From Samsonia erythrinae (lineage in GTDB: Bacteria; Pseudomonadota; Gammaproteobacteria; Enterobacterales; Enterobacteriaceae), in NCBI RefSeq assembly GCF_004342665.1, contig NZ_SMBY01000007.1:169839-233838 (forward strand): 64,000 nt of DNA, written 5' to 3'. The position numbers were made by a program, and so were the translations under genes. Shown one piece after another: positions 9,857 through 20,237 of the stretch. Positions within the stretch are counted from its first letter, which is position 1. Every line of letters begins with the position of its first letter. The notes under the pieces are model-generated. The model was not told the origin of the DNA. It saw nothing but the letters and a program-made list of their open reading frames with translations, and made no database searches.

Positions 9857-10445
9857 ACAGCAGGCTATGATTGATATTGTGCTGGGCTGGCCGGGGCTGA
9901 TGGCCAAACCGCTATGGCAACAGATCGTCATGCAATTGATCGTGGTCGTTGCGGCGGGCACGCTGTCCTGCTGGCTACTCATAGGCGGCATGTGGCGAGC
10001 CGTTTGGAATATAGAAGAACAAACCGTCCGGGTTCGTCTGGATATACAGCAAATTCGCCAGCAGATAGACGCAATGCCGCCACTGGCGGAGCTGCAAATG
10101 CAGCTCGCGCAAAAAACCGCACCAACTAACCCATTTCAGCCTGCCGGGCTGGCGCAGCGCATCGCTGAGCCTCTCTCACAGGCCGGTGCCATGCTCTTGT
10201 CCTGGCAACCCGCGCCACCCCATACGGACTCTTTCTCGCAGGCGCGTTGGCAACTGGTCTTTAGTGCCAGCTACACGGGCGTACTGCAAGTGCTTCGTGA
10301 GCTGACGGGGTGGCCTTATGTGCTGCATGTACTGCGAATCGGGCCGTTGACCCTGCAATCGGATGACGCCTCCGACGAGCAGCAGACAAAAACACAGCGG
10401 CTACGCGTTGAGTTATCGCTAAGCGCGGCGGAAGACGTGCGATGA
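9849..10445 (+). CDS. hofO: PilO-like DNA utilisation protein HofO
   Basis: A 198-residue protein with one N-terminal membrane helix (about residues 24-50), a short coiled-coil stretch and a periplasmic alpha/beta domain, the PilO layout. It overlaps hofN by 8 bases and hofP by 4 (ATGA). In the pilus machine PilO pairs with PilN in an inner-membrane alignment complex. Identification rests mostly on position between PilN-like and secretin-type genes. Confidence 0.82.
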   Translation: MIKQQAMIDIVLGWPGLMAKPLWQQIVMQLIVVVAAGTLSCWLLIGGMWRAVWNIEEQTVRVRLDIQQIRQQIDAMPPLAELQMQLAQKTAPTNPFQPAGLAQRIAEPLSQAGAMLLSWQPAPPHTDSFSQARWQLVFSASYTGVLQVLRELTGWPYVLHVLRIGPLTLQSDDASDEQQTKTQRLRVELSLSAAEDVR

Positions 10446-10816
10446 AAAAAACGATGTTCCATATCCTGTTAATGCTGCTGCTTGCGCCGCACAGCGCACA
10501 CGCAGAAAAGGCCGTCGCGCGTATCGACCCTTTTCAGCCCGTGGAGGCATTGCGCTGTCCGCTTTCGAAGGTTTTGCCGCAGTGGCAGCTAAAAGGGGTG
10601 ATCGGCTCCGGTGACCAGTGGGCAGGTTGGCTGACGCTGCCGGAGATCGGCTGGCTTCAACTGAAAAATGGCGCGGCGATCCCGCCGGGGCATTGGCTGG
10701 TCCACCACGTGGATAAATCAGGAGCCAGACTCGTGCCAGCTACGCGTGCAGAGGGGTGTCATGGTCTGTCGGCGGTGCAGTTGCCTTCTCCGTTTATCAA
10801 TAGCCTTGCTGAATAA
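10442..10816 (+). CDS. hofP: PilP-like DNA utilisation protein HofP
   Basis: A 124-residue secreted protein with a signal peptide (MKKTMFHILLMLLLAPHSAHA, cleavage near residue 21), then RIDPFQPVEALRCPLSKVLPQWQLKGVIG and an all-beta region. The DPF and LKGVIG segments match the PilP pattern of linking the inner-membrane PilNO complex to the secretin. No lipobox cysteine is seen, unlike many PilP proteins. The start overlaps the hofO stop (ATGA). Confidence 0.83.
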   Translation: MKKTMFHILLMLLLAPHSAHAEKAVARIDPFQPVEALRCPLSKVLPQWQLKGVIGSGDQWAGWLTLPEIGWLQLKNGAAIPPGHWLVHHVDKSGARLVPATRAEGCHGLSAVQLPSPFINSLAE

Positions 10817-10906
10817 GCGATGTTCTTGCACCGGCGCATCTTTGCTGACAGATGTTTTGGGCCATGACCTTTTGACAACCGCGTTTTCTTGATAATAAGG
10901 AGAGTA

Positions 10907-12181
10907 ATGAACATTTGGATGTTAAGTCGGATGAGCCTGTGGAGCGGGCTGCTGGTTCTCGCCATACCGCACCCGGTTAATGCGGAGAGCCCGGTGTCCA
11001 TGGCATTTGAGGATTCGCCGGTGTCGCGGGTGTTACAGGCATTAGCCGATCACCAGCAGCTCAATCTGGTGATCGCACCGGGCGTGACGGGAAACATCAG
11101 CCTGAGGCTGGCAGATATTCCCTGGCAGCAGGCGCTGGATAGCGTTTTACGCATAGGAAAACTCGGCATAGAACGCAATGGTCGCGTGCTGTTGGTCTTC
11201 CCTGCGGCTGATCTTGCGTCCCTACAGCAGGAGCAGGATGCGCGAGTGGCACAACAGGCGCAGCAGTTGCCGTTGCACAATCTTTCGGTGACGTTGCAAT
11301 ATGCTGACGCCGCTGAAGTGGCCGCCGGCGTTCAGGCGCAGCGAGGGACGCTGCTTTCCGGGCGCGGCAGCGTCACGGTGGATAAACGGACGAATACGCT
11401 GCTGATCCGTGACACACAAGAGGCGCTCAGGCAGTTGGAGCCATGGGTGAAGGCGCTCGATCTGCCGTTGGCGCAGGTTCAACTGGCTGCGCACATTGTC
11501 ACTATCAGCAGTGAGCATTTGCAGGAATTGGGCGTTCACTGGGGGCTTGGCGAGGGGGAGGCGGCAAGCAAAGCTCTCAGGCTGAATAATTTCAATGTTG
11601 GCCTGCCGGTGGATACGCCGGCAATCAATATGGGGTTTCATTTGGCGCGATTGAATGGGCGGCTGCTGGATTTGGAGTTAATGGCGTTGGAGCAGGAGAA
11701 TCAGGTCGAAATCATCGCCAGCCCCCGGTTATTTACCGCTCATCAGCAAACCGCCAGTATTAAACAGGGAACGGAAATTCCTTATCAGGTATCCAGCGGA
11801 GCCAGCGGTTCGACGTCGATAGAGTTTAAAGAAGCGGTGTTGGGTATGGAGGTCACACCGGATATTTTGCGGGCAGGACGCATTACGTTGAACCTGAAAA
11901 TCAGCCAGAACATGCCGGGACAGGCGATCAAACAGAGTGATAACGGTGAGGCGTTGGCCATTGATAAACAGGAAATCCAGACTCAGGTGACGGTAGCCGA
12001 TGGGGAAACGATCGTCTTAGGCGGTATTTTCCAGCAGCAAAAGAAAAAGGGGAGCAGGCAGGTACCGATACTGGGCGACGTCCCTCTCGTTGGCGCTTTG
12101 TTCAGAAACCATGCTCAGCAGCATACGCGGCGAGAATTGGTTATTTTCATTACACCGACGTTAATACCTGCATCGTCATGA
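10907..12181 (+). CDS. hofQ: PilQ-type secretin HofQ for DNA uptake
   Basis: A 424-residue outer-membrane secretin with signal peptide (about residues 1-26, ending VNA), an N-terminal secretin/TonB short domain (MAFEDSPVSRVLQALADHQQLNLVIAPGVTG), an N1-type domain and a C-terminal secretin core with the signature VPILGDVPLVGALFR. Start ATG 10907 is used because AAGGAG (10897-10902) directly precedes it; a longer TTG-initiated frame from 10889 would bury that site. It closes the hofMNOPQ operon, 90 bases after hofP. The secretin should form the pore for DNA entry. Confidence 0.93.
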   Translation: MNIWMLSRMSLWSGLLVLAIPHPVNAESPVSMAFEDSPVSRVLQALADHQQLNLVIAPGVTGNISLRLADIPWQQALDSVLRIGKLGIERNGRVLLVFPAADLASLQQEQDARVAQQAQQLPLHNLSVTLQYADAAEVAAGVQAQRGTLLSGRGSVTVDKRTNTLLIRDTQEALRQLEPWVKALDLPLAQVQLAAHIVTISSEHLQELGVHWGLGEGEAASKALRLNNFNVGLPVDTPAINMGFHLARLNGRLLDLELMALEQENQVEIIASPRLFTAHQQTASIKQGTEIPYQVSSGASGSTSIEFKEAVLGMEVTPDILRAGRITLNLKISQNMPGQAIKQSDNGEALAIDKQEIQTQVTVADGETIVLGGIFQQQKKKGSRQVPILGDVPLVGALFRNHAQQHTRRELVIFITPTLIPASS

Positions 12182-12530
12182 GCGATGACCGGTACGGCCT
12201 AGGTTATCCCGCCATATTTTTTCGGGTGTGGAGCAATATTTTGTCGCGTTCGACCCTTATGAGTTTGACGCTGCGGCGGATTTAGCTTACAAGGGTTAGC
12301 GAATTGAGCACTGAAGTGTTGTTCCACCGAAAATGTCGATAAAACATACTACATTGACCCCCGTGGTCGGTGTGACATTATATTCGGTTGCCAAACTACC
12401 CTGAGTATTGAGATAATTTTTTGTCTGATTCTCACACTATCGCTCATGAGGTTTCAGTTTAGGTCCCGCCGCTGGGTTGATTGGCGGGGCGGGTTATCAT
12501 TAACGAATTGTCTTAGTAATACCAAAAAAC
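12182..12530 (+). promoter_or_regulatory. aroK upstream region with sigma-70-like promoter
   Basis: 349 non-coding bases between hofQ and aroK. A promoter candidate is TTGACC (12354-12359), a 16-base spacer and CATTAT (12376-12381), giving a leader of about 140 bases. A GC-rich inverted repeat, CCCGCC (12465-12470) with GGCGGG (12483-12488), lies in the leader 42 bases before the start codon. I see no reading frame with a ribosome site. Confidence 0.45.
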
Positions 12531-13052
12531 ATGGCAGAGAAACGCAATATCTTTCTGGTTGGGCCTATGGGTGCCGGCAAAAGCACTATTGGCCGGCAGT
12601 TAGCTCAACAACTCAATATGGAGTTTTTCGACTCCGATCAAGAAATTGAGCGACGTACCGGGGCTGATGTGGGCTGGGTATTCGATGTGGAAGGTGAAGA
12701 AGGCTTCCGCGATCGTGAAGAGAAAGTCATTAATGAATTGACGGAAAAGCAAGGCATCGTGCTGGCAACGGGCGGTGGCTCAGTTAAATCACGCGAGACG
12801 CGTAACCGTCTTTCCGCGCGCGGCGTCGTTGTTTATTTGGAAACGACAATCGAAAAACAGTTGGCCCGCACGCAGCGTGACAAAAAACGTCCGTTACTTC
12901 AGGTTGAAACCCCTCCGCGTGAAGTGTTGGAGGCGTTAGCGAAAGAGCGAAACCCGCTGTATGAAGAAATTGCTGACGTCACTATCCGAACTGACGAACA
13001 AAGCGCCAAGGTCGTTGCTAACCAGATTATTAATATGCTGGAAAGTAACTAA
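12531..13052 (+). CDS. aroK: Shikimate kinase 1
   Basis: A 173-residue P-loop kinase. The Walker A motif [11 protein letters not shown] lies at residues 11-21, the shikimate-binding [13 protein letters not shown] at 32-44, and the GGG segment (LATGGGSV) near 79-86. It phosphorylates shikimate in the chorismate pathway. It begins the aroK-aroB-damX-dam-rpe-gph-trpS order known from E. coli, with aroB 53 bases downstream. Length equals E. coli AroK. Confidence 0.97.
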   Translation: MAEKRNIFLVGPMGAGKSTIGRQLAQQLNMEFFDSDQEIERRTGADVGWVFDVEGEEGFRDREEKVINELTEKQGIVLATGGGSVKSRETRNRLSARGVVVYLETTIEKQLARTQRDKKRPLLQVETPPREVLEALAKERNPLYEEIADVTIRTDEQSAKVVANQIINMLESN

Positions 13053-13105
13053 GAGCATACCTTAATCCCGCATTGCGCGGATCCTGAACGGGTTGTTTAA
13101 CGAGC

Positions 13106-14191
13106 ATGGAAAGACTTACCGTAACACTCGGGGAACGCAGTTATCCCATTACGATAGCCGCCGGATTATTTGATGATTCGGCTTCTTTTATGCCGTTGAA
13201 CACGGGGGAGCAGGCCATGCTGGTGACGAACCAGACGCTGGCTCCCCTGTATCTTGATCGTGTGCGTGGCGTGTTGGAAAAAAACGGCGTGCACGTCGAT
13301 CAGGTTATTTTACCCGATGGTGAGCAGTACAAATCGCTGGCGGTACTGGATCAGGTGTTTACGGCGCTGCTGGCGAAGCCGCATGGCCGTGATACCACGA
13401 TTGTCGCTCTGGGCGGCGGCGTCATTGGCGATTTAGCCGGTTTTGCCGCCGCCAGCTACCAGCGTGGCGTTCGGTTTATTCAGGTGCCCACGACGCTATT
13501 ATCACAGGTAGATTCTTCCGTCGGCGGGAAAACCGCCGTCAACCACCCGCTGGGTAAAAACATGATCGGGGCGTTCTACCAGCCCGCATCGGTTGTGATC
13601 GATCTGAACTGCCTGAAAACGTTACCGGCGCGGGAGTTGTCATCCGGGCTGGCGGAAGTCATTAAGTACGGCATTATTCTGGATCGCGACTTCTTTCTTT
13701 GGCTCGAAGAGAACATTGAGGCCGTGCGCGGGTTACAGCATGATGCGCTGGCTTACTGCATCCGACGTTGCTGTGAAATTAAAGCGGCCGTGGTTGCGGC
13801 AGATGAACGTGAAAGCGGTATGCGGGCATTGCTCAATTTGGGCCATACTTACGGGCACGCGATTGAAGCGGAAATGGGCTACGGCAACTGGCTTCATGGC
13901 GAGGCGGTGGCGGCAGGCATGATGATGGCTGCACATACCGCACGTCGGCTCGGGCAGTTTTCGGTTACAGACATTGAGCGGATCACATCTCTGCTGGTTC
14001 GTGCCGGTTTGCCGGTGAATGGTCCGACGCAAATGGCGCCTGACGCTTATCTTCCCCACATGATGCGTGACAAAAAAGTGCTGGCGGGTGAACTGCGTTT
14101 GGTGTTGCCGACGGCGATAGGCCAATCGGAAGTTCGTGGCGGCGTCGCCTATGACGTCGTACTGGCAGCGATAGCAGATTGTTTAGCCTGA
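13106..14191 (+). CDS. aroB: 3-dehydroquinate synthase
   Basis: A 361-residue NAD-dependent, zinc-requiring enzyme that cyclises DAHP to 3-dehydroquinate. Visible signatures are the dinucleotide-binding [16 protein letters not shown], the phosphate-binding [14 protein letters not shown], and the metal ligands in [22 protein letters not shown] and [15 protein letters not shown]. It follows aroK in the same operon. Confidence 0.98.
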   Translation: MERLTVTLGERSYPITIAAGLFDDSASFMPLNTGEQAMLVTNQTLAPLYLDRVRGVLEKNGVHVDQVILPDGEQYKSLAVLDQVFTALLAKPHGRDTTIVALGGGVIGDLAGFAAASYQRGVRFIQVPTTLLSQVDSSVGGKTAVNHPLGKNMIGAFYQPASVVIDLNCLKTLPARELSSGLAEVIKYGIILDRDFFLWLEENIEAVRGLQHDALAYCIRRCCEIKAAVVAADERESGMRALLNLGHTYGHAIEAEMGYGNWLHGEAVAAGMMMAAHTARRLGQFSVTDIERITSLLVRAGLPVNGPTQMAPDAYLPHMMRDKKVLAGELRLVLPTAIGQSEVRGGVAYDVVLAAIADCLA

Positions 14192-14341
14192 TTGGGTGAC
14201 GCTGTCGAGCAATGAAGTCGAAGTATTGACGACAGATAAGCCGCAATGGGTTATGGTTAATAAAACATAATGCGTTATGATTCAATGATTCGTCCTGACG
14301 ATATTGCGGCGAATTCAAGCTTTTCAGTTGGGAGATGTTAA

Positions 14342-15355
14342 ATGGATGAGTTTAAGCCGGAAGATGAGCTGAAGCCTGATGCCAGTGACCGTCGACCCAC
14401 TCGTCAGCAAAAAAGCCGCGGCTTTGCGATACCGAAGATAGCATTATCCAGACAGCACCTGATGATTGGTATCGGGATTGTTGTGCTGGTGCTATTGATC
14501 ATCGGTATTGGTTCTGCCTTGCAGGCACCTTCTCAGCCACAAACGACCCAGACGCAGAGCCAGGCCGGCGGGGAGAGAAGCATTGATCTCTCATCTTCGT
14601 CTTCCATGACGCAAAATTCTCCGTCTCCCTCTTCCGGGGATACGCTTACGCCGCTTTCCAGCGAGGCCGCGCATGGTCAAATGCCGGAGCAGACGTCTCC
14701 TCAAACGCCGATGTCGCCCCAGACTTTAACGGCGCCGCCGATTTCCGGTACGCCGACGGATGCACAGGTTCAACCCCCGGTGGCGGGCCAGCAGCGTATT
14801 GAGTTGCCGGGCAATATCACCGATGCGCTGTCGCAACAGCAAGGGAACGTCAGCGACTTCTCTCAGAGCGCGACCGGAAACTCGACGTTGCCGACGGCGC
14901 CCGCAACGGTAGGGTCAGTCGGTAAAACGCCCGCGGCGGCACCGGGCAAGAGCGCGCACAATGCGACGCCAGCAGCTCAGAGGAGTAGCAGGCACGCAGC
15001 GAACAGTACGCAAAAAGCGCCGGCAACCAATAAACCGGCTGTTAACGCAAAAAGCGCGGCTACCGCCGGGCAAAGCGGCTCGGTACAGAATGCGCCTGCT
15101 AACCACTTCACGTTGCAACTGAGCAGCGCTTCACGCCCGGATACGCTGAAGGCGTTCGCAAAACAACAGAATCTTACCCATTCATGGGTGTACGAAACCA
15201 AACGAGATGGAAAATCCTGGTATGTGTTAGTGACTGGAGTCTATGCATCTTCTGCTGAAGCGAAACGGGCAATAGCCTCATTACCTGCAGAGGTACAAGC
15301 GAAAAAACCATGGGTTAAGCCGATCCGCCAGGTGAAGCAGGACTTGAATAAGTAA
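14342..15355 (+). CDS. damX: Cell-division protein DamX, SPOR domain
   Basis: A 337-residue bitopic membrane protein. A charged cytoplasmic tail (1-38) is followed by one transmembrane helix (about 40-62), a long low-complexity Ser/Thr/Pro/Gln/Ala periplasmic linker (63-255) and a C-terminal SPOR domain starting at NHFTLQLSSASRP and holding the WYVLVTGVYAS core. SPOR domains bind denuded septal peptidoglycan and place DamX at the division ring. At 337 residues it is clearly shorter than E. coli DamX (428), mainly in the linker region. Confidence 0.93.
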   Translation: MDEFKPEDELKPDASDRRPTRQQKSRGFAIPKIALSRQHLMIGIGIVVLVLLIIGIGSALQAPSQPQTTQTQSQAGGERSIDLSSSSSMTQNSPSPSSGDTLTPLSSEAAHGQMPEQTSPQTPMSPQTLTAPPISGTPTDAQVQPPVAGQQRIELPGNITDALSQQQGNVSDFSQSATGNSTLPTAPATVGSVGKTPAAAPGKSAHNATPAAQRSSRHAANSTQKAPATNKPAVNAKSAATAGQSGSVQNAPANHFTLQLSSASRPDTLKAFAKQQNLTHSWVYETKRDGKSWYVLVTGVYASSAEAKRAIASLPAEVQAKKPWVKPIRQVKQDLNK

Positions 15356-15434
15356 TACCAATTTTAGCCCTGATGTGCTGTCTGACACAGAGTACAATCC
15401 GCGGCTCTGAAACGTATGAGTAATTAACGACGGC

Positions 15435-16247
15435 ATGAAGAAGAACCGCGCTTTTTTGAAATGGGCTGGTGGTAAATATCCGCTGGTAGAAGAGATTCGT
15501 CGCTATTTACCCGCAGGAGATTGTCTTATTGAGCCCTTTGTTGGCGCAGGTTCCGTATTTCTGAATACGGAATATGATCGCTACATACTGGCCGATATTA
15601 ATAGTGACCTGATTAACCTGTACAACATCGTCAAGTCGAATGCCGATGAGTTCGTTGCAGATGCCCGTAAGCTCTTTACGGGAGAGATGAATACATCCGA
15701 GATGTTTTATCTCTTGCGCGAAGAGTTTAACCTTTGCGAAGATCCTTATCGACGTGCGCTGTTGTTCCTCTATTTGAACCGCCATTGCTATAACGGATTG
15801 TGCCGTTACAACATGCGCGGCGAGTTCAATGTCCCTTTCGGGCGCTATAAGAAGCCCTATTTTCCAGAAGAAGAGATTCGCTGGTTCGCTTTTAAAGCGC
15901 AGAATGCCACTTTTGTCTGTGAGCACTATCAGGACACGCTGGAGAAGGCAGAGAAGGGATCCGTTGTTTATTGCGATCCGCCTTATGCGCCGCTGTCGGC
16001 CACGGCGAATTTTACGGCCTACCACACCAATAATTTCAGCCGAACCGACCAGCAGAGTCTGGCTCAGTTGGCGCACCGTCTGTCGGTTGAAAGTCAGATC
16101 CCGGTTCTGATCTCCAATCACGACACGTTGTTGACTCGCGAGTGGTATCAGGAGGCGGTGCTGTATGTTGTTAAAGCACGTCGCACCATTAGCCGTAACA
16201 TTTTAGGACGTAGTAAAGTCAACGAATTATTGGCCCTATATCGGTGA
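15435..16247 (+). CDS. dam: DNA adenine methyltransferase (GATC)
   Basis: A 270-residue N6-adenine methyltransferase. The SAM-binding motif is EPFVGAGSVFLN (about 34-45), the catalytic DPPY is at 181-184 (VYCDPPYAPLSATANFTAYH), and the start MKKNRAFLKWAGGKYPL matches the Dam N-terminus. It methylates GATC for mismatch repair strand choice, initiation control and transcription. It lies 79 bases after damX. All motifs are intact. Confidence 0.98.
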   Translation: MKKNRAFLKWAGGKYPLVEEIRRYLPAGDCLIEPFVGAGSVFLNTEYDRYILADINSDLINLYNIVKSNADEFVADARKLFTGEMNTSEMFYLLREEFNLCEDPYRRALLFLYLNRHCYNGLCRYNMRGEFNVPFGRYKKPYFPEEEIRWFAFKAQNATFVCEHYQDTLEKAEKGSVVYCDPPYAPLSATANFTAYHTNNFSRTDQQSLAQLAHRLSVESQIPVLISNHDTLLTREWYQEAVLYVVKARRTISRNILGRSKVNELLALYR

Positions 16248-16366
16248 TGCCGTTTGGTATCGTGGGGTAAACAGCGCGCAGCGAATCGGTTGATGTCGTC
16301 CTATAGGCGTCATGCCTCGGGAGCCGGTACCTGCAGGCACTCAGACTTTATTGTTTGGAGAGATCA

Positions 16367-17044
16367 ATGAAACCGTTTTTAATCGCGCCGTCCATTTTGT
16401 CGGCTGATTTTGCCCGGCTTGGTGAGGATACGGCGAAGGTACTGGCTGCCGGAGCCGATGTGGTCCATTTTGATGTCATGGACAACCACTATGTGCCCAA
16501 CCTGACGATCGGTCCGCTGGTGCTGAAATCCCTGCGTGATTACGGTATTACCGCGCCGATTGACGTTCACCTGATGGTGAAGCCGGTGGACCGTATTATC
16601 CCCGATTTCGCCAGCGCGGGCGCCAGTTTTATTACTTTCCATCCTGAGGCCTCGGACCATCTCGATCGCTCCCTGCAATTGATCAAAGACCACGGCTGCA
16701 AAGCGGGGCTGGTGTTTAACCCGGCGACGCCGCTGAGCTACCTTGATTACGTTATGGATAAGCTGGACATCATTCTGTTGATGTCGGTTAACCCTGGGTT
16801 TGGCGGCCAGTCTTTTATTCCCGGCACGTTGGATAAACTGCGTCAGGTGCGTCGTTTAATCGACGACAGCGGTTACGACATCCGTCTGGAAGTGGATGGC
16901 GGTGTAAAAGTGGAGAATATTGGCGCGATTGCCGAGGCGGGAGCGGATATGTTTGTGGCCGGTTCGGCGATTTTTGGTCACCCGGACTACCATACCATTA
17001 TTGATCAGATGCGTAGCGAAATCGCTAAGGTGAAGCATGACTGA
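16367..17044 (+). CDS. rpe: Ribulose-phosphate 3-epimerase
   Basis: A 225-residue TIM-barrel epimerase that interconverts ribulose 5-phosphate and xylulose 5-phosphate. Signatures: [16 protein letters not shown], the metal-binding [12 protein letters not shown], the DVHLMV strand, and [10 protein letters not shown]. The start ATG 16367 ([11 protein letters not shown]) follows GGAGA; an upstream in-frame TTG would add four non-conserved residues. The 3' end overlaps gph by 8 bases, implying translational coupling. Confidence 0.98.
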   Translation: MKPFLIAPSILSADFARLGEDTAKVLAAGADVVHFDVMDNHYVPNLTIGPLVLKSLRDYGITAPIDVHLMVKPVDRIIPDFASAGASFITFHPEASDHLDRSLQLIKDHGCKAGLVFNPATPLSYLDYVMDKLDIILLMSVNPGFGGQSFIPGTLDKLRQVRRLIDDSGYDIRLEVDGGVKVENIGAIAEAGADMFVAGSAIFGHPDYHTIIDQMRSEIAKVKHD

Positions 17045-17726
17045 ATTAACGGCGATTCGCGGGCTGGCTTTTGATTTGGACGGCACTTTGATCAACAGCG
17101 CGCCGGGTCTGGCGGCCGCCGTTGACGAGGCATTAAAAGCGCTGTCGCTGCCTGCGGCGGGTGAAACGAGAGTGGCGACCTGGATCGGTAACGGCGCCGA
17201 TGTGCTGGTTGAGCGAGCGCTCCGCTGGGCTGGCGTTGAGCCGACTGCGGCGCGCATACGGGAAACCCGTGAGTTGTTCGATCGCTATTACGCGCAAACG
17301 GTAGAGAGCGGGAGCGCGCTGTTCCCGCAGGTAAAGGAGACGCTGGCGAATTTGGCGCAGCAGGGCTTCCCGATGGCGATCGTGACCAATAAACCGACGC
17401 CGTTCGTTGCGCCGCTGCTGGCAGGATTAGGGATAGGCGAATATTTTTCTCTGGTCATCGGCGGCGATGACGTTACCATGAAAAAGCCGCATCCCGCGCC
17501 GTTGTATCTGGTGCTCGGCAAGCTGGGTTTACGCGCCGGCGAACTGTTATTCGTGGGGGATTCCCGCAATGACATTCTGGCGGCAAAAGCGGCGGGGTGC
17601 CCCAGTGTCGGTATGACGTATGGCTATAACTATGGTGAAGCGATCGAGCGGAGTCAGCCAGAGGTTGTTCTGGATCGTTTTGCCGATATTTTGCCCCTGA
17701 TCGGGCGTTTTTCTTCACATAATTAG
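17037..17726 (+). CDS. gph: Phosphoglycolate phosphatase
   Basis: A 229-residue HAD-family phosphatase: motif [14 protein letters not shown] (about 12-24), motif [10 protein letters not shown], conserved Lys in MKKPHPAP and motif [19 protein letters not shown]. It removes 2-phosphoglycolate formed during DNA 3'-end repair. It overlaps rpe by 8 bases and precedes trpS by 11, the enterobacterial order. Confidence 0.96.
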   Translation: MTELTAIRGLAFDLDGTLINSAPGLAAAVDEALKALSLPAAGETRVATWIGNGADVLVERALRWAGVEPTAARIRETRELFDRYYAQTVESGSALFPQVKETLANLAQQGFPMAIVTNKPTPFVAPLLAGLGIGEYFSLVIGGDDVTMKKPHPAPLYLVLGKLGLRAGELLFVGDSRNDILAAKAAGCPSVGMTYGYNYGEAIERSQPEVVLDRFADILPLIGRFSSHN

Positions 17727-17737
17727 GAACCCTTAGT

Positions 17738-18742
17738 ATGAGCAAGCCCATTGTATTTAGCGGTGCACAGCCGTCTGGCGAATTGACCATTGGTAATTAC
17801 ATGGGGGCGTTACGTCAGTGGGTTACCATGCAGGATGATTACGACTGCATCTATTGCATCGTGGATCTGCATGCCATCACGGTACGTCAGGATCCGCAGA
17901 CGCTGAGAAAAGCGACGCTGGATACGCTGGCGCTCTATCTGGCGTGCGGCATCGACCCGAAAAAAAGCACCATTTTTGTTCAGTCTCATGTGCCTGAACA
18001 CAGTCAACTGAGTTGGGTACTGAACTGCTACGCGTATTTCGGTGAGCTGAACCGAATGACACAGTTCAAGGATAAATCCGCGCGCTATGGAGAGAACATC
18101 AACGCCGGTCTGTTTGATTATCCGGTGCTGATGGTAGCGGATATCCTGCTGTATCAGGCGGCGCAGGTACCCGTGGGGGAAGATCAGAAACAGCACCTTG
18201 AGCTGAGCCGCGATATTGCTCAACGCTTCAATAGTCTGTATGGCGATATCTTCAAGGTGCCTGAACCGTTTATTCCGAAATCAGGGGCGCGCGTCATGTC
18301 TTTGCAGGAACCGACCCGGAAGATGTCCAAATCTGACGATAACCGCAACAATGTTATCGGTCTGCTGGAAGATCCGAAATCGGTGGTGAAGAAGATTAAA
18401 CGCGCGATGACGGACTCCGACGAGCCGCCTGTGGTGCGTTATGACGTGGCGAACAAAGCCGGGGTATCGAACCTGTTGGATATTCTGTCTAGCGTGACGG
18501 GGAAAAGCATTCCTGAGCTGGAGCAGGAATTCAGCGGTCAGATGTATGGTCACCTGAAAGGCGCGGTCGCGGATGCCGTGTCCGGCATGTTATCCGAGCT
18601 GCAAGCGCGCTATCACCGCTTCCGTAACGATGAGGCGTTCCTGCATCAGGTGATGCGCGAAGGGGCGGAGAAAGCCAGCGCACGCGCTCAGGAAACCCTG
18701 AAAAAAGTCTACGACGCCGTCGGCTTCGTTGCTCGCCCGTAA
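17738..18742 (+). CDS. trpS: Tryptophanyl-tRNA synthetase
   Basis: A 334-residue class I aminoacyl-tRNA synthetase. The HIGH-like motif is TIGN in [13 protein letters not shown] (about residues 15-18) and the KMSKS loop is RKMSKSDDN (near residue 195). It charges tRNA-Trp in the cytoplasm. It is the last gene of the damX-to-trpS run and is convergent with cysG. Confidence 0.98.
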   Translation: MSKPIVFSGAQPSGELTIGNYMGALRQWVTMQDDYDCIYCIVDLHAITVRQDPQTLRKATLDTLALYLACGIDPKKSTIFVQSHVPEHSQLSWVLNCYAYFGELNRMTQFKDKSARYGENINAGLFDYPVLMVADILLYQAAQVPVGEDQKQHLELSRDIAQRFNSLYGDIFKVPEPFIPKSGARVMSLQEPTRKMSKSDDNRNNVIGLLEDPKSVVKKIKRAMTDSDEPPVVRYDVANKAGVSNLLDILSSVTGKSIPELEQEFSGQMYGHLKGAVADAVSGMLSELQARYHRFRNDEAFLHQVMREGAEKASARAQETLKKVYDAVGFVARP

Positions 18743-18753
18743 CGGATAAAAAC

Positions 18754-18774
18754 TCAGGAGGCGTAGCCTCCTGA
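18754..18774. terminator. Hairpin between convergent trpS and cysG
   Basis: Perfect 9-bp stem TCAGGAGGC (18754-18762) with GCCTCCTGA (18766-18774) and a 3-base loop, 11 bases after the trpS stop. There is no clear T run on either side, so it may protect mRNA ends rather than terminate strongly. Confidence 0.5.
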
Positions 18775-18800
18775 TAATGTTGTTCCCGGCCCGTTGCCGG

Positions 18801-20180
18801 TTAGCCGGAAGACGGGGCAAACCAGTTCAGTTTTTCCCGTAGCCCGACCACGTTGCCGATGATGATCAAACTGGGGCTGCTGGCCTGCTGCGCCAATTCG
18901 CTCAACTGTGAAAGCTGCCCGCTCAGAACGCGTTGACTGGTTGAGGTGCCGTTTTCGATAATGGCGACAGGGACAGTCTCCGGTAGCCGCTGTTCAATCA
19001 GTTTGCTTTGAATGTATTCAGCTTGCTGAAGCCCCATGTAGAACACCAGCGTCTGTTTTTCCGCCGCCAGACTGGACCAGTCCAGGTCGGTGTCGTGCTT
19101 GACGTGTCCGGTGATCAGTCTGACGCCCTGCGAATGATCGCGATGCGTGAGCGGAATACCGCTGTAGGCCGCACAGCCGGAAGCCGCAGTGATACCCGGC
19201 ACGACGGAAAACGGCACGCCCGCCTGATGCAAGTGTTCCAGCTCTTCGGCCCCGCGGCCAAAAATGAAAGGATCTCCCCCCTTCAGCCTGACGACCCGAT
19301 GACCCGCACGCGCTTTTTCTGCCAGAAGCTGGTTGATTTGCTCCTGAGGGACGCTGTGGTAGCCAGACGCTTTGCCGACGAAGATGCGCTCAGCATCGCG
19401 GCGCGACAGGTTGAGTATTTCTTCCGACACCAGCCGATCGTAAACCACAATATCGGCCTGTTGCAGTTGCTGTAAGCCTTTCAGCGTCAGCAATGCCGCA
19501 TCGCCCGGCCCGGCGCCGACCAGCGTCACCTCTCCCCGATCCTCCAGCGGCGCGGAAAATAGCTGTTCCGTCAGTTGTTGCACTCGCGGGCTGTCTTCAT
19601 TCGCCAGCGCCTGCGCCAGCCGATCGTGTACGAAGAGTTTTTCCCAGAAGCGGCGGCGAGCGCTCATCGAGTGAAAACGCTTTTTAACCCGACCGCGTAG
19701 CGTTCCCGCCAGCGCCGCCAGTTTGCCGAGATGCTGCGGCAGAATGCTTTCCAGTTTTTCCCGCAGTAGACGGGCCAGCACGGGCGCGGAACCGCCAGAG
19801 GAGACTGCGACCATCAGCGGCGAACGATCGATGATCGACGGCATGATGAAGCTGGCGCGCTCTGGTGAGTCGACGACGTTACAGAAGATGCGGCGTTCAT
19901 TGGCACTGGCATAAATGTGATTGTTGACGTCGCTATCGTCTGTGGCGGCAATCACCAGCCATACCGAGTCCAGCAGCGTCGGCTCAAACGTTCCGCGTAT
20001 CAGCGTCAATTGCGCAGCCTGCTCCCAGGCCAGAAACTGCGCGTTGAAGTTGGGCGCATTGACCGTCAGGGACGCCCCCGCATCCAGCAATAGCCGGGCT
20101 TTGCGCTCGGCGATCTCTCCTCCGCCTACCAATAGACAGGGTTTATCGCGCAGCTGACAGAATATTGGTAGGTAATCCAT
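18801..20180 (-). CDS. cysG: Siroheme synthase (trifunctional CysG)
   Basis: A 459-residue fusion. Residues 1 to about 200 form the NAD-dependent precorrin-2 dehydrogenase/ferrochelatase ([36 protein letters not shown]). The C-terminal half is uroporphyrinogen-III C-methyltransferase ([39 protein letters not shown]). It makes siroheme, the cofactor NirB needs, which explains its place 57 bases behind nirD. The family's nirC nitrite channel gene, normally between nirD and cysG in E. coli, is absent here. Confidence 0.97.
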   Translation of the reverse strand: MDYLPIFCQLRDKPCLLVGGGEIAERKARLLLDAGASLTVNAPNFNAQFLAWEQAAQLTLIRGTFEPTLLDSVWLVIAATDDSDVNNHIYASANERRIFCNVVDSPERASFIMPSIIDRSPLMVAVSSGGSAPVLARLLREKLESILPQHLGKLAALAGTLRGRVKKRFHSMSARRRFWEKLFVHDRLAQALANEDSPRVQQLTEQLFSAPLEDRGEVTLVGAGPGDAALLTLKGLQQLQQADIVVYDRLVSEEILNLSRRDAERIFVGKASGYHSVPQEQINQLLAEKARAGHRVVRLKGGDPFIFGRGAEELEHLHQAGVPFSVVPGITAASGCAAYSGIPLTHRDHSQGVRLITGHVKHDTDLDWSSLAAEKQTLVFYMGLQQAEYIQSKLIEQRLPETVPVAIIENGTSTSQRVLSGQLSQLSELAQQASSPSLIIIGNVVGLREKLNWFAPSSG

Positions 20181-20237
20181 GTAATGCCTCTTGCAAGCTC
20201 AGGTTTGTCAGCGCCCCGCGGTGACGGGGCATGACGA

